DNA of 64,000 bases from assembly GCF_004770615.1 (NCBI RefSeq), contig NZ_RQER01000005.1, forward strand, positions 226,538 through 290,537, read 5' to 3'. The notes beneath the pieces were generated by a model. The model was not told where the DNA came from, did no database searches, and saw only the letters and a program-made list of their open reading frames with translations. The DNA comes from Leptospira langatensis. GTDB lineage: Bacteria > Spirochaetota > Leptospiria > Leptospirales > Leptospiraceae. Shown one piece after another: positions 36,569-47,615 of this stretch (position 1 is its first letter; each line of letters opens with the position of its first letter). The translations under genes and the position numbers were made by a program.

Positions 36569-36908
36569 TTTGAAGATACTCGAACAGGAAGCCGGATCCG
36601 AAATCAAAGTCTATCTGATTTCCGGTCGTTTGGATGAATCGACTTTTCCTCACTTCAAGGAGAAGGTTCTAGAAGTAGCACACGCCTCCAATACCGTATT
36701 GAATCTTTCCGATCTCAAATATGTTTCCAGTTCCGGAATACGAGCTATCTTCGAATTAAAGAATCGCCTCTCTCAAGAAGGAAAGAAATTGCTTCTGACC
36801 GAAGCCGGAGAGAAGGTAATACAGATCTTCAATCTATTAGGACTTTGGAAACCGTTCTCTCACTTCGAAAAAGAAGAAGACGCAATCGCCGCCTGCCTTA
36901 AGAATTAA
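36561..36908 (+). CDS. STAS-domain anti-sigma factor antagonist
   Basis: 115 residues forming one STAS domain. The phosphorylation loop reads [18 protein letters not shown]57 is at the position of the SpoIIAA phosphoserine. Translation is coupled to the NAD-kinase-like gene (8-bp overlap). The likely partner phosphatase is the SpoIIE protein two genes upstream; the cognate anti-sigma kinase is not in the window. The stop codon overlaps that of phoX by 4 bp on the other strand. Confidence 0.92.
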   Translation: MDSLKILEQEAGSEIKVYLISGRLDESTFPHFKEKVLEVAHASNTVLNLSDLKYVSSSGIRAIFELKNRLSQEGKKLLLTEAGEKVIQIFNLLGLWKPFSHFEKEEDAIAACLKN

Positions 36909-38566
36909 TCCTCTCTTCGGATCACTACGACTCCCGGTCTCGGGATCTCTCCCTTTTTCTTGCTCGGCCAAGAGCTAGTAGGACGAGCATAATCCTTTGT
37001 ATCTTCTCCCGGATGTTGAACGGATAAAAATAAGAACTCTTCATCCGGTGTAAACCAAGGCCCTGTTAACTCGGAACCGATCGGTGCGGAGGCAAATTGG
37101 AATACCTTACCTTCTTCTTTTCCGCTTGTGGGAAGAAAGAACATCCCATTATTCCCGAATTTCTTAAAGATGGATTTTCCTAAGAGCTTTGTGGTCATAT
37201 CGGTCACCATCCAGAGCCCTCCTGCCGAATCAAAAGCCAAATTATCCGGAGAAGAGAATCCGCTCTTTCCTCCTCCCGCAGCGAATACCTCGAAGTCGAA
37301 TCTCTCCGATTCCGGATTAGAACCTTCTTCAAAGATCCGAACGATCTGTCCGTAAAAGTTCCCGTGAGAATCGTTATTGGTGAAGGATACGAATATGCTT
37401 CCGTCTAACGGATGTACTTCGAGATCCTCCGGACGATCCATAGGAGTTCCTCCTACAACTTTCGCAGCTTCTCTGCAACGAACGAGTACTTCTGCCTGGC
37501 TGGAAAACAACGACTTGCCTTCTTTATCTTTCGCATTCTTGAGATCGTTATTCTTTTCCAGATCCAAAGGAACCCATATACATTTCTCAAAATTCCCCAC
37601 ATACAGAGTTCCCTTGTCTAAGAGTTCCGAATTGGCCTTTCCTTTTTTTGGATCGTACTTCTCGGCTGATACGAATTTATAAACACATTGGTCCTTGCTA
37701 TCGTCTCCCATGTACACCACGAGTTTGCCCGACGGTGAGATCGCAAGAGCAGCGTTCTCATGCGCAAATCTTCCGAGAGCGGTATGTTTGATCGGAGTGG
37801 AATTCGGATCGAAAGGATCTATCTCTATGATCCACCCGTATTCTCGGATATCTTCCAGTTTGCAATCGCTTACGACCATATCGAAATTCTCTTCGCAAGA
37901 AAGAGCGGTACTCCAAAGAGTCCCTCCTCCGGAGCAATTGGCAAAGGTACCGTAAGCCCTGGTCTTCCCTCCCATCGCTTCGGAACCGGCTGCAGGACCT
38001 TTCAATTGGAATCCTGTCCGACCTGTGATCCTACGTCCGTATTTGGAATCTGGGTCCAAGACCCAGGTCCCTTTCGACTTACGTAGCTCGATAATAGAAC
38101 CACCTAGAGCATATAAATACTTTTCTATCTGTTCAGGAGTTCGATTGTTCGGCGACTTGACCTGATAGTCGTAACCGTTTACGTAATATTCTAATTCGTT
38201 TAGGTATTCATGATTGGTCCAAAGCAAGGCCGAGTTCGGATCTTTCGGAAAGGGGAAGAAGCAATTGAAATCGGCAGCGAATCCGAATGTATCTCCCTTT
38301 GTATTGATCCGATCTCCGTACGCCGCGATCAGATCGTAGCGGAATCCTTGGGGAAGGATCAGATCGTCTTCCGTACTGGGACTCACCGGTTTAAAGCTCG
38401 CGCCCGGGATCTTTCTGGAATGCTCGGAAGAAGTAGGAGATAATAATTGTCTTTTATGAGAACGACTCGATTTCGTTTCGGAAAGAAGATCTATGCTGCG
38501 AACTGCGGTTAGAGCGAGCATTCCCTTCCCTATATACTTTAAAAAATCCGATCGAGATACCTTCAT
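36905..38566 (-). CDS. phoX: PhoX-type alkaline phosphatase
   Basis: 553 residues. DUF839/PhoX features: LLWTNHEYLNE (about 114-124), ALSCEENFDMVVS (about 223-235) with the metal-ligand CEE, FAHENAA (about 269-275), RPEDLEVHP (about 382-390) and QHPGED near the C-terminus. PhoX enzymes are Ca/Fe phosphomonoesterases exported by Tat. The N-terminus here is SRSDFLKYIGKGMLALTA, with a single Arg where SRRxFLK is expected. GAGGAGAATGAGGAT precedes the ATG. Likely an envelope phosphatase for organic phosphate. Confidence 0.87.
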   Translation of the reverse strand: MKVSRSDFLKYIGKGMLALTAVRSIDLLSETKSSRSHKRQLLSPTSSEHSRKIPGASFKPVSPSTEDDLILPQGFRYDLIAAYGDRINTKGDTFGFAADFNCFFPFPKDPNSALLWTNHEYLNELEYYVNGYDYQVKSPNNRTPEQIEKYLYALGGSIIELRKSKGTWVLDPDSKYGRRITGRTGFQLKGPAAGSEAMGGKTRAYGTFANCSGGGTLWSTALSCEENFDMVVSDCKLEDIREYGWIIEIDPFDPNSTPIKHTALGRFAHENAALAISPSGKLVVYMGDDSKDQCVYKFVSAEKYDPKKGKANSELLDKGTLYVGNFEKCIWVPLDLEKNNDLKNAKDKEGKSLFSSQAEVLVRCREAAKVVGGTPMDRPEDLEVHPLDGSIFVSFTNNDSHGNFYGQIVRIFEEGSNPESERFDFEVFAAGGGKSGFSSPDNLAFDSAGGLWMVTDMTTKLLGKSIFKKFGNNGMFFLPTSGKEEGKVFQFASAPIGSELTGPWFTPDEEFLFLSVQHPGEDTKDYARPTSSWPSKKKGEIPRPGVVVIRRED

Positions 38567-38678
38567 ATCCTCATTCTCCTCTCCCCGATCCTTTACACCA
38601 TTCGTTTTTTCTTCCCATTGAAAAAGGAAACTTGGTTGTAATATTAGAGGATGAAAAAGAGCATTAGAACTGCTTCGA

Positions 38679-39173
38679 ATGAAACCGAACTCTACCCCGT
38701 TCTATAAGATCCTCTTCGTCATGGGCTGGGTTTCTTTTGCTTTCTTTCTCCCCTTATTCGGTTTGGTGTACTGGGAAAACCGCAGTTTAGAATCGATCTA
38801 CCAAGAACTTTCTCTTCCTGGAGACAAGGAGTTCGGAGTCTTGGTCGAAGATACAAAGCTGAACAAGTTAGGTAGGATCGTTCACGTATACACATATCTG
38901 GTCCCGGACGAGCACGGCAAGAAGCATGAGGTCACAGAAGAAGTGGATCAACTCACCAACAGAAGAATGAGAGTGGGAGACACCGTCCAAGTCCGCACTC
39001 GCACCTGGAAAAAGCTAGGCAAACCGATGATCTTAGGAAGGATTGTGGGCAACACCGCACCCTCGCCTAACTTCAGCTTCATGGAAGAACTGTTTTTGTT
39101 CGGGATCGCTTTCTCATTGGGAACGATCGCCTTGAGTTTTTATTTCAGCACATTCAAGGCTGAGGTAGAGTAG
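38679..39173 (+). CDS. Two-TM protein, DUF3592-like
   Basis: 164 residues. One helix at about 10-30 and one at about 135-155 flank an external beta-rich domain (HVYTYLVPDEHGKKHEV, RVGDTVQVRT), the layout of DUF3592 proteins. Function unknown. Its last 20 bp overlap the 3' end of the convergent gene. Confidence 0.65.
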   Translation: MKPNSTPFYKILFVMGWVSFAFFLPLFGLVYWENRSLESIYQELSLPGDKEFGVLVEDTKLNKLGRIVHVYTYLVPDEHGKKHEVTEEVDQLTNRRMRVGDTVQVRTRTWKKLGKPMILGRIVGNTAPSPNFSFMEELFLFGIAFSLGTIALSFYFSTFKAEVE

Positions 39174-39678
39174 AAGTAAATGGGTTTTCTTTTTTGAAGA
39201 TAAGCTGTACTTGATACGGCTCTTGGATATATCTTGCAGGATTCATTTCATAGGAAATAAAGCAGTAATACTTATCATAAACGATTACAAACATGTAATC
39301 CTTGAATTTCAGATGACCTAGCTGCTTTCGGATCCCTCGCATCCAGATCGAATCTTCGAAAACTCTTTCGTAACGAACAGAGCTGGCATTCACCTTCTTC
39401 AATTCTTCCGGATTCATTTTCTCTGCGTCTCTTTTTCTTAATTCCAGTTTCAGAGAACGGATCAGATTGTATTCCAGCTTCTCCTTCTCCAATGTATCCG
39501 TATTGGGAAGTGTCTTGAAATAGTACTCGTAGTATTCCTTATCCAGGGATTGGCCATCTTTATGGACCTCTCCCCCGTCATCCGGCAATGGTTTGCCTTT
39601 TTGGACGTCTTGCGCCCAGGCTGCCGGAGACAGAAACATAAGCGTGGATATAAGGGTCAGGAAAATCGGTGTCCGCAT
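39154..39678 (-). CDS. Exported hypothetical protein, last gene of the Bat/htpG operon
   Basis: 174 residues from the ATG at 39678, which opens a signal peptide (MRTPIFLTLISTLMFLSPAAWAQ). A TTG at 39738 overlapping the htpG stop (TTGA) would add 20 residues before the signal, so it could be the translated start with later processing. The mature protein is charged and helical, with a beta-rich end (YMFVIVYDKYYCFISYE). No family recognised. Confidence 0.65.
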   Translation of the reverse strand: MRTPIFLTLISTLMFLSPAAWAQDVQKGKPLPDDGGEVHKDGQSLDKEYYEYYFKTLPNTDTLEKEKLEYNLIRSLKLELRKRDAEKMNPEELKKVNASSVRYERVFEDSIWMRGIRKQLGHLKFKDYMFVIVYDKYYCFISYEMNPARYIQEPYQVQLIFKKENPFTSTLPQP

Positions 39679-39734
39679 ACCGGTACCAATAAAGATATCG
39701 GTACGATCCCCGATTTCCCTCCCTTTTTTTCGGG

Positions 39735-41564
39735 TCAATCCGAAGAAAGCTGCTCTAACAGATCCCTCTGTCTACGAACCATATCGCTGAGTTCCTCTTC
39801 GCTTAGAAGCTTGGCTCCTAACAAGGCTAAGTCGTATACCGACCTCGCCAATTTTTCGGCCTTCTCAGGATGCAAACCCTTGGATAGGGAAAGTATGTTC
39901 TTTACCAATTTGGATTTGCGATTGATCAGAAGAGTATGGCTCTTCAGGATTTCGGAAGATTTCTGACCGTAAAACTGACCCATCTCTGCGATCCTTCTTA
40001 AATGTTCCGGAAGAAGGATCACGGAAGGAATATCTTCCGCCTTCAAGGCTTCGGTCTTGATCTCGACCCCTTCCCTTCCTACTGCCTTGGAGAAGATCTC
40101 TTTTAGACGATCCTCGGCCGTCTTGTTCTCAGTATCGGCAAGATCAGGAGAAGCATCCTTATCGAGTACCTGGTCCGCAAGCTCGGAGTCCACTCTTTGG
40201 AACTTCCAGTCGGGATTCTTTCCCTCTAGGAACTGCAAGAAGTGGCTGTCTATCCTAGAATCCACAAGAACTGCCTCCAGTCCTTGGGATTTCAAAAGAT
40301 CCATATATACCGAAGAAAGCTCCGCTTCTCCCGCATAATAGATCTTGCCGGAGTTCCTTTCCTTATTCCTCTCTACATAATCCTCTAACTTCGTTAGATC
40401 TCCGTTAGACGATCTGAAAAAAATGAGATCTTTTGCGGATTCGTAGAACTTCTCGTCCGTCATGAGCCCGTATTTCACAAATAGAGCGATCTCATCCCAA
40501 TTCTTTCGGAACTCGTCCGGATCTCTTTTGAACTCTTCCTGCAATTTGTCGGAGACTTTCTTAACAATATGAGAAGAGATCTTCTTTACCAAGGGATCGT
40601 TCTGCAAATAAGAACGGGATACGTTCAATGGGAGATCCGGGATATCCAAGGTCCCTTGCAATACTGTCAGAAATTGAGGAACCAACTCCTTTGCCTCGTC
40701 GGAAACGAATACATGATTGCAATAGAGTTTGATCCCCATCCGATTCGCATCTAACTCATGCTTTAATTTAGGAAAATATAATATCCCCTGGAGCTTAAAA
40801 GGATAGTCCACATTTAAATGAACATGAAAGAGAGGATCTTCTGCAAACGGGAATAGATACTTATAAAACTCGCCGTACTGTTCTTTTTTAACGGCAGAAG
40901 GTTGCTCGCTCCAAAGAGGAGTCTGCTTATTCGCCTTTTCCTCTTTCACATAGATCGGGACAGGAAGGAAATCGCAATACTTACGGACTAACTCTTTTAG
41001 TTTCCATGCATCCAGGAATTCTCCCGAATCTCCGTCTAGGAATAGAGTGATCTTAGTCCCTCTTTCCGTCTTAGTTCCGGGTTTAAGAGTAAATTCCGTA
41101 CCAGACTCGCTTTCCCAAATCACTGCTTGGCTGCCCTTTCTATACGACTTGGTCTCTATTTGCACTTTAGAAGAAACCATGAAGCAAGAATAGAACCCTA
41201 AACCGAAATGACCTATGATCTCCGGTTTGTCCCCTTCTCCCTGGTAATTCTTAACGAACTCTTCCGCACCGGAGAAAGCGATCTGATTGATGTATCTATT
41301 CACTTCCTCCTCGTTCATACCTATCCCGTTGTCCTGGATGGTGAGAGTCCTCTCGTTTTGATCGAAATCCAGATCTATCCTGTAGTCCGTTCCTCCCTCG
41401 AATTCCTCGCTGAGGGAGATCTTCTTAAGTTTCGCAATCGCGTCGCAAGCGTTCGACACCAATTCCCTTAAGAATATATCTTTTTCAGAATATAACCATT
41501 TTTTAATAATTGGGAAAATATTCTCCGTCTCTACGGAGATCCTTCCTTTTACTTCTTCGCTCAT
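39735..41564 (-). CDS. htpG: Molecular chaperone HtpG (Hsp90)
   Basis: 609 residues, slightly shorter than the E. coli protein. The GHKL ATPase domain shows [13 protein letters not shown] (about 35-47), [13 protein letters not shown] (about 76-88), and [14 protein letters not shown] (about 117-130); middle and C-terminal dimerisation domains follow. Its ATG overlaps the batD stop (ATGA), so it is translated as part of the Bat operon, an uncommon place for htpG. Confidence 0.97.
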   Translation of the reverse strand: MSEEVKGRISVETENIFPIIKKWLYSEKDIFLRELVSNACDAIAKLKKISLSEEFEGGTDYRIDLDFDQNERTLTIQDNGIGMNEEEVNRYINQIAFSGAEEFVKNYQGEGDKPEIIGHFGLGFYSCFMVSSKVQIETKSYRKGSQAVIWESESGTEFTLKPGTKTERGTKITLFLDGDSGEFLDAWKLKELVRKYCDFLPVPIYVKEEKANKQTPLWSEQPSAVKKEQYGEFYKYLFPFAEDPLFHVHLNVDYPFKLQGILYFPKLKHELDANRMGIKLYCNHVFVSDEAKELVPQFLTVLQGTLDIPDLPLNVSRSYLQNDPLVKKISSHIVKKVSDKLQEEFKRDPDEFRKNWDEIALFVKYGLMTDEKFYESAKDLIFFRSSNGDLTKLEDYVERNKERNSGKIYYAGEAELSSVYMDLLKSQGLEAVLVDSRIDSHFLQFLEGKNPDWKFQRVDSELADQVLDKDASPDLADTENKTAEDRLKEIFSKAVGREGVEIKTEALKAEDIPSVILLPEHLRRIAEMGQFYGQKSSEILKSHTLLINRKSKLVKNILSLSKGLHPEKAEKLARSVYDLALLGAKLLSEEELSDMVRRQRDLLEQLSSD

Positions 41565-43165
41565 ACGGATTCTTCTTCCTTTATATTCACCAATAATTTG
41601 TGTGCGATCCCGAGAAGAGAGGCACGAGAGTCCGGATCCATACTTCGGTACGTTTCGTCCAAAGGAACTGACTCGGATTTGCAGGAAGCTAGTACGATCC
41701 CCTCTTCTTCAGAGAGGCCTTTGCTCATCGCTGCATGTTTCAAAACAAAACCTCTTTTGGAACCGATCCAGAGGTCAAGCCGTTTCAGGCTTCGAGTGAT
41801 CTCATATCTTCTTCTGAATACTAACGCTATATATAAGGTCCCAGCCAAACCCGAAATTCCTAAGAGAGAAATCCCCCAAAAGGAGATCCCATATCCTCTT
41901 TCTACTCCTCCTTCCGAAGTTTTGATCTTAGGGCGAGGAGGTCCTACCGTTAAGCTTGGAAAGCTGATCGTCACCTCCGAGTATCTACGTAAGTTCGGAT
42001 TGAAATACGAAAATTGGAGATCCTTCGGTTTCCAGGTTCCTTCCTTCTTAGGAAGAACGGAATAGGAATACGAATGATTCAGATAAAAGCCGTATTCTCC
42101 CGGCCCCAATTCCTTGAACTCTCTCTGGGGACGGAGCTGAAGAAAAGTGATCTCCGGATAGCAATCGGGAGAAGGGCAAGAGGAGCGCAACGGATCCTTG
42201 ACAGAAGAAAGATTTCCCTTCCCTTTCAGCACCACCTTGAATTGGAACGGTTCATCCGTATGGATATTCTTCGGAAATCCTTCTAAAGAAATCTCGAAAT
42301 CCCCGACGGCTCCCGCAAACGTCTTAGGAGAAGGCTGAGGAAGATCCTGCACGGTTATCTTGCTCCCTATAGTCTTGGTGCTTCTCATGTGAAAATAAGA
42401 CTGCAATTGTCCTTCTAGATGAAAGGAAGTGGAGCCCAGGGAATATTCCCCCTTCTTTAAAGGAGTGAGTATAAAGATCTCCTTATTGTACGGAGAAGTC
42501 TCATATTCTATCCCCTCGTATACAACGGTATTCGGAATAGTAAGACTGATCCCCGAAAGCACCTCGCTCCTAAAGTAAGGGAACTCAATAGAACTAGAAG
42601 GATCCCTATCGAAATAGGGACGTATTGCATTTCTATAATATAGCGCAAAGAAGCCCAGAATAGGTTGTCCTACCCAAACCTCTTTCTTATCCAACTGAAA
42701 GACAACTTTTAGATCTCCATCCGCAGGTCCTGCGTTATCTTCCGTCGTGAAGAACCGATTCCAGAAGGATCCGGGATTTCGAGCCGCTGCACTTCTCGCA
42801 CCGAATTCTACAGTCAGAGAAGAGGTTTCGAATTTCTTCCCGTCTATCTCTATGGTGATCTCGGGCACTGTATATTTTCCGGGAGCGGATGCGATCAATC
42901 TGTACTTTAAGAGTTTCTTGCGAAAGGTCTTGAAGTTCACGATCGTAGTACTGTCTTCCATTCCCCAATAGACTGCCTTGATCCCCTTTGCCTGGAATTC
43001 CTTATCTATGACCCGAATCTGCGCGGCACCTTCCGTTTCTATGATCGCAAATACAGGATCTCCTAACTCGGCCCTGGATTGGCTCAAATAAAACTTCGGA
43101 TCCACCGCATAAACGGAGCTAACACTTGCGAATCCGAATATGAAAAGAAGAAGAAACCGTTTCAC
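41561..43165 (-). CDS. batD: BatD-like protein
   Basis: 534 residues. Signal peptide ([20 protein letters not shown]), a long periplasmic beta-sandwich region (about 20-420) and one membrane helix near 432-452, followed by a cytoplasmic tail. This is the usual BatD layout. It follows batBC by an ATGA overlap. BatD is thought to act with the von Willebrand proteins BatA/BatB at the inner membrane; the molecular role is unsettled. Confidence 0.88.
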   Translation of the reverse strand: MKRFLLLFIFGFASVSSVYAVDPKFYLSQSRAELGDPVFAIIETEGAAQIRVIDKEFQAKGIKAVYWGMEDSTTIVNFKTFRKKLLKYRLIASAPGKYTVPEITIEIDGKKFETSSLTVEFGARSAAARNPGSFWNRFFTTEDNAGPADGDLKVVFQLDKKEVWVGQPILGFFALYYRNAIRPYFDRDPSSSIEFPYFRSEVLSGISLTIPNTVVYEGIEYETSPYNKEIFILTPLKKGEYSLGSTSFHLEGQLQSYFHMRSTKTIGSKITVQDLPQPSPKTFAGAVGDFEISLEGFPKNIHTDEPFQFKVVLKGKGNLSSVKDPLRSSCPSPDCYPEITFLQLRPQREFKELGPGEYGFYLNHSYSYSVLPKKEGTWKPKDLQFSYFNPNLRRYSEVTISFPSLTVGPPRPKIKTSEGGVERGYGISFWGISLLGISGLAGTLYIALVFRRRYEITRSLKRLDLWIGSKRGFVLKHAAMSKGLSEEEGIVLASCKSESVPLDETYRSMDPDSRASLLGIAHKLLVNIKEEESV

Positions 43166-44874
43166 CAGAAAACCTCTCGATTGCGAGAGCCTGGACTTCT
43201 TCTCTTTACGTTATCCAAGTCCATGGATTCCATGATCCGATCCAACTCTTGCTCCGCCTTGGATTTGTTCTTATTCTTAGGATCTTTTCCGGCTTCTGCC
43301 TTGGACTTTGATCTTTGCTTAGATCCTTCTTCGTTCTCCCCTGCTCCACCTGTTCCAGGCTGAATAGGATCGTCCATGCCCTGGGATTGGTCTTTGGTTT
43401 CGGAACCTTCTCCTCCGTTAGGCGGAAGCTTACGCAACCATTCTAGATTTTTCTTTGCAGGCTCCATACCGGGATATTCCTTTAAGGAACGAAGATAATG
43501 TTCAGCAGCCTTTTTCCGATCGCCTAACTTCATATAGGCGTTCCCTAGATTATAATGGGACATGGAACGAACTTTAAAGTCCTTGGATTCCGCTCCCTTC
43601 TCGAAATGACGAATTGCTCTGTCCAAATTCCCGGACTTGTATTCCGAATCCCCTCGATTGAAATCCAATCTTGGATCCTCAGGAAAGTATTGCTCCGCTT
43701 CTTTGTATTTTTCCAGGGATCCCTTGAAGTCTCCCCCATCGTAGGAGTTCCTTCCTTCCTTGATCCGATTCCCTCCGGGATCCAATTCCACCGCGGACAA
43801 CCCGGAAGAAGAAAGGACAAGAACGAATAATAATGCAGTCATAAGCTTTGTACGAGACTTACCGAAATATTTCCCAAGAAACTCCAGCACAAAGAAATCG
43901 AAGAGCAAAAGCAATACCACAGGCAAAAGGAATTTTTGGACCCCTTCTGCCCTTCTTAGATTATGGATCCTTTGGTTCGTATTCTTCTCCATGGAGCCCA
44001 CCCATGATTGGACTTCTTTTAGATTAGGACTTTCTGAATCTAAATCCAGAAATTTACCGTCGTTGGTACTAGCCAGGCTTCTTAAAAAGGAAGGATTTGC
44101 CTGAGAGATCACGACTCCGGGCGAATTCTCATACGGGGCCAGGGAACCTTCTCGAGTCAGATAGCCGGAAACCCGGGAACCGTCGTCCGTATACGCAATC
44201 GCTCCTCCTGTAGGAGTTCCTACAGACCAGACCCATACATCCGCGGGAAAACGGAATAGAGAGGGAGAATCCATATCTTCTCCGTCAGTGGCGAGAACCA
44301 GGATCCGATTTCGAAGCACTTGGTTGGAACTTAAGACCTCTTCCGCCTTTTTGAATGCTGCGTTCAGATCCGTACCTCTATCTCCCACGATATCCGCGTC
44401 CAGCCCTCTTACATATTCCGCAAAGGCCCGGGCATCCGATGTCATGGGACAATACACGAAAGGAGAAGCGGCAAACACGATCATGCCGAATCGATTTCCA
44501 GGAAGCTCAGGTAGCATTCTTAAAATGGCTTCTTTAACACGGGCCAAGCGAGAAGGATTCGTGTCCACTGCTTGCATAGAAAGACTCACATCCACCAAGA
44601 AAAGAAGATCTACTCCTTTCAATGTCTCTTCTTCCTTGGACTTGCTTCCTTCCGTTTGCCTGAATCCAGCATAAGAAAGATAGAATACAGTTCCTAAGAT
44701 CAACACCCTTGTTATAACGAGCCAAAAGGAAGGTACTTGCGCCTCCCTAGGCAAGCCAGGGAACTTTTTCTTCCAGCGATCCCAGAAGAAATAGAATGCC
44801 AATTTAAAGAAGGCGTAACATACAAAGATGAGTACCAGAACGGCCCAAAAGGATTCTAAAAACTTTTCGCTCAT
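43162..44874 (-). CDS. batB: BatB-BatC fusion: VWA protein with TPR tail
   Basis: 570 residues. Two N-terminal membrane helices (about 8-31 and 51-70), a von Willebrand A domain (about 87-300) with an intact MIDAS D95-V-S97-L-S99, further helices around 314-355, then TPR repeats (about 385-480) and a low-complexity charged tail. BatB normally ends after the VWA/TM part and BatC carries the TPRs, so this is a fusion; I recall the same in L. biflexa. ATGA overlaps couple it to batA and batD. Confidence 0.9.
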   Translation of the reverse strand: MSEKFLESFWAVLVLIFVCYAFFKLAFYFFWDRWKKKFPGLPREAQVPSFWLVITRVLILGTVFYLSYAGFRQTEGSKSKEEETLKGVDLLFLVDVSLSMQAVDTNPSRLARVKEAILRMLPELPGNRFGMIVFAASPFVYCPMTSDARAFAEYVRGLDADIVGDRGTDLNAAFKKAEEVLSSNQVLRNRILVLATDGEDMDSPSLFRFPADVWVWSVGTPTGGAIAYTDDGSRVSGYLTREGSLAPYENSPGVVISQANPSFLRSLASTNDGKFLDLDSESPNLKEVQSWVGSMEKNTNQRIHNLRRAEGVQKFLLPVVLLLLFDFFVLEFLGKYFGKSRTKLMTALLFVLVLSSSGLSAVELDPGGNRIKEGRNSYDGGDFKGSLEKYKEAEQYFPEDPRLDFNRGDSEYKSGNLDRAIRHFEKGAESKDFKVRSMSHYNLGNAYMKLGDRKKAAEHYLRSLKEYPGMEPAKKNLEWLRKLPPNGGEGSETKDQSQGMDDPIQPGTGGAGENEEGSKQRSKSKAEAGKDPKNKNKSKAEQELDRIMESMDLDNVKRRSPGSRNREVFW

Positions 44875-45815
44875 ACATAGTACCTAAAAAGCCAGGTCCG
44901 AAAGAACAGATCCAGGCCCAGCAAGGCCAAAGCGTATGCCAAAATGATAAGTGCCTGCGTCTCTCTTACTTCTTCGGGAGGAAGCGCCAATAGATCTTTC
45001 TCTAAGGAATCGATTGCGGAAAGCACTTCTCTTAACTGACTTACATCTTCCGCTCTATAAAAGACTCCGCCCGTCTTCTTGGAAAGTTCGTCCAAAATAT
45101 CGAAGTTCACTTCATAGGATTGGTCTTCCTTTCCGATCCCGATGGAATAGATCTTGATCCCCACTCCTTTAGCGATCTCCGTCGCAGTCACAGGATCGAT
45201 CCTTCCTGTATTCGAGACTCCGTCCGTGATCAGTACGATCACCTTGGATCTTGCAGGCGATCTTCTTAAGCGATACGAAGAAAGAATGACCGCGTCCCCG
45301 ATAGCCGTTCCCTGCTCCGGTACTGTTTCTTCTTCTGCCATTCCTAAGATCTCTTCTAGAGTCGCCCTGTCGCTTGTCAAAGGAGATTGCAAGTACGCTC
45401 CTCCAGCAAACACTACCAAGCCGATGCGATCGGTTTCTCTTTTTCTAATAAACTCTTTCAGTAATTTCTTGGAGATGCCTAGTCTCGTTTCCGGCAAGAA
45501 GTCGCGGCTCTTGGACATGGAGCCGGACACATCCAGGGCCAACATGATATCCACACCCTGGGTTTCGTCCGGCAGGAATCTGTATTTCTTTCCGGGTCCA
45601 GCGAGTGCGATCACAAATAAACTCAATACGATAGGTCGTAGCAAAGGGAAATAACGCGAACACCATTCTAAAATGTTTGTTTGTCCGGATGATTTTGCTC
45701 CAGGAAGCCGGAGCTTCATGCTAAGTGCAGGATCCTTCTTCCAATAGGAATACAAGGTCAAAACCCAGATCGGGACCAGGAAAAGAAGATAGAACGGAGC
45801 TTCCCATTCGTTCAT
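44871..45815 (-). CDS. batA: BatA, von Willebrand A membrane protein
   Basis: 314 residues from the ATG at 45815, chosen because AAGGAGG lies 10 bp upstream and the ATG overlaps the stop of the preceding gene (ATGA). Two N-terminal helices, a VWA domain with MIDAS D95-V-S97-G-S99 and [10 protein letters not shown], and a C-terminal helix. It is one of two VWA partners in the operon. Confidence 0.93.
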   Translation of the reverse strand: MNEWEAPFYLLFLVPIWVLTLYSYWKKDPALSMKLRLPGAKSSGQTNILEWCSRYFPLLRPIVLSLFVIALAGPGKKYRFLPDETQGVDIMLALDVSGSMSKSRDFLPETRLGISKKLLKEFIRKRETDRIGLVVFAGGAYLQSPLTSDRATLEEILGMAEEETVPEQGTAIGDAVILSSYRLRRSPARSKVIVLITDGVSNTGRIDPVTATEIAKGVGIKIYSIGIGKEDQSYEVNFDILDELSKKTGGVFYRAEDVSQLREVLSAIDSLEKDLLALPPEEVRETQALIILAYALALLGLDLFFRTWLFRYYV

Positions 45816-46777
45816 TCTGCAAGAACCTCCTTCCAATAATCCCAGGCCTGCACCGCATCCTCTCTCGAGATACTTGCGTTCTCTCCGGAGTATTGCGACT
45901 TACGCAATAGATTCTCCCAAGAACGAGCCTCTTCTCCTTCGATCGGGAAAGAATCGTAGATCTTAGAGAATAACTCTTCTTCGGTGAGATGAGCGAAAGA
46001 AGTGTTTAACCTCCTTGCCATATTCTCCCGAATGTATCCGGACAAGGCTCTATAGAATTCCCTGGCATGAATGGGAGAAGAATTAATGAGCTCGTCCAAT
46101 CCATTTTCATAAATTAGAATTCTATGAAGCCAAGGATCCGTCTGTATGACCGCATCCATAGGACGATGAACCCTTGTTTGATGCAGATACCAGGCATAAA
46201 AGATCCCAAGAAGGATCGCAGTCATTCCTGCAAACAAGGCTGCCAATTTCCAACCATACGGCCCTGAGAACTCCAAAGGTGGAAGTATATCCTCCGGCGC
46301 CTTGTCCTTTTCACTTAAGGAAGAAAGAACGGTAAGCTCCGCTTCGGAACGATACTCCTTGGAACTCTTATCTTTCCAAACAACGGGAAGAGTGAATTTT
46401 CCGGTCGCATAATAGACCACAATAAGCTTGATGCGATCCTTTTCGACATCCACCGAAAGAACTTCCAAAAGAGGAAGGTCCGAAGAATCAGGATCCGCAT
46501 GGACTCCTTTCAAAGGGAAATCAGGAGATACGATCTCTCCTTCTCGAAACTCTAATACATATTCCGATCTCTGCCCTATACTGACTTGGTTCGGATTCCA
46601 TGTTTCCTTCCATGCAAACAAAGGTGAAGAAGCGGAGAATAATAATACTATAACAAAGATCTTATAGAAGCTAAGATCCTTAAGGGCATGTACAAACTCA
46701 ATGACAGATGCGGCTCGCATTCTTCTTGAAATACGAGTTTGCATAGATGAATTGCATGTAGGAGCTCCTACTTTCAT
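45812..46777 (-). CDS. Membrane protein of the Bat operon
   Basis: Up to 321 residues. A signal-like helix ([20 protein letters not shown], about 37-56) leads a periplasmic beta domain, one membrane helix (about 174-194) and a cytoplasmic helical tail with [20 protein letters not shown]. The layout resembles the DUF4381-type proteins found between DUF58 and batA in many bacteria. The first 30 residues lack features, and a palindrome covers codons 2-7, so the functional start may be further downstream. Confidence 0.75.
   Translation of the reverse strand: MKVGAPTCNSSMQTRISRRMRAASVIEFVHALKDLSFYKIFVIVLLFSASSPLFAWKETWNPNQVSIGQRSEYVLEFREGEIVSPDFPLKGVHADPDSSDLPLLEVLSVDVEKDRIKLIVVYYATGKFTLPVVWKDKSSKEYRSEAELTVLSSLSEKDKAPEDILPPLEFSGPYGWKLAALFAGMTAILLGIFYAWYLHQTRVHRPMDAVIQTDPWLHRILIYENGLDELINSSPIHAREFYRALSGYIRENMARRLNTSFAHLTEEELFSKIYDSFPIEGEEARSWENLLRKSQYSGENASISREDAVQAWDYWKEVLAE
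46758..46771. repeat. Palindrome GTAGGAGCTCCTAC
   Basis: Perfect 14-bp inverted repeat at the start of the DUF4381-like gene, of the type TGTAGGAGTTCCTACA that is scattered in Leptospira genomes in my recollection. Confidence 0.45.
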
Positions 46778-47598
46778 CCCAAAGTTCTCCAGTAGTTCAA
46801 AAGCTTTGTAGGATCCGTATCCGTTCCTTCCAATTCCAAGTATCTGGATTTAAATAATACCTCTAGGTTCTTTTTGATATCTGTTTGGTTTCCCCTCGAG
46901 AAGGCGCCGGTTTCCGGATCCTTCCCCAAAAAATAAGCCAGCATATTTCTTTGCGGGGAATTTTCCAATGCGTCCACGAATCGGATCGCATGCAATGTAT
47001 GAAATTTTCGTAACCCAGTCAGCTTACGCAAAGAAGTCGAGCCGTGAAAATCGGAGAGTATATAGGAATCCGTATATCTTCGGATCCGGTTCTTTAAGAG
47101 CGTGAATGGAAGCTCAGGTGCGGTCTTTCTTTTTTGGTGAGAATACAATCTCACTTTTTCCAAGCAGGGAAGAGCTTCTTCTACCGTTCGCAAGTATCCT
47201 GTCTCCCATTCCAATCGATCCGAATAGAGAAGTATCTTTGCGAGATTTCCCTTTCTTACATAGAGAAGAGTGAGTAACGCTAGCACTTGAAATGCGTTCT
47301 CTGCCTTGGTCCACTCGGAGCTACTCCAATCCATTGACTCGGAAACATCCAAGAAGAATACTCCTAGCCTCTCCTTGTCTTCGTTGAATTCCCTCACATG
47401 CAATTCTCCGAAGCGGGAAGTAACGTTCCAATCGATCAAACGAGTATCGTCCCCGACTGCGTACGGACGCACGTCCTTAAAGTCCACTCCCCTTCCCTTT
47501 CTGGAACTGGCAGCGGTCCCTTGTCGATTTCGCAGAGAGAAACCTCTCTCCTTGAAGTCCAAGAGTTGGATCAGATTTTGGTATTCTTTACGAAGCAT
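46774..47598 (-). CDS. DUF58 protein (MoxR-associated)
   Basis: 274 residues, soluble. GRGVDFKDVRPYAVGDDTRLIDWNVTSR (about 36-63) is the diagnostic DUF58 segment, followed by a degenerate VWA-like domain (FFLDVSESMDW). It sits between moxR and the Bat genes, as in most such operons. The stop overlaps the next start (ATGA). Confidence 0.93.
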   Translation of the reverse strand: MLRKEYQNLIQLLDFKERGFSLRNRQGTAASSRKGRGVDFKDVRPYAVGDDTRLIDWNVTSRFGELHVREFNEDKERLGVFFLDVSESMDWSSSEWTKAENAFQVLALLTLLYVRKGNLAKILLYSDRLEWETGYLRTVEEALPCLEKVRLYSHQKRKTAPELPFTLLKNRIRRYTDSYILSDFHGSTSLRKLTGLRKFHTLHAIRFVDALENSPQRNMLAYFLGKDPETGAFSRGNQTDIKKNLEVLFKSRYLELEGTDTDPTKLLNYWRTLG

Positions 47599-47615
47599 GA
47601 GTCGCTTCCTGAATC

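Noticed and set aside
44211..44226. Perfect palindrome TGTAGGAGTTCCTACA inside batBC
   Set aside because: It encodes the plain peptide GTPTG in the VWA domain, so it may be chance; not listed as a separate feature.
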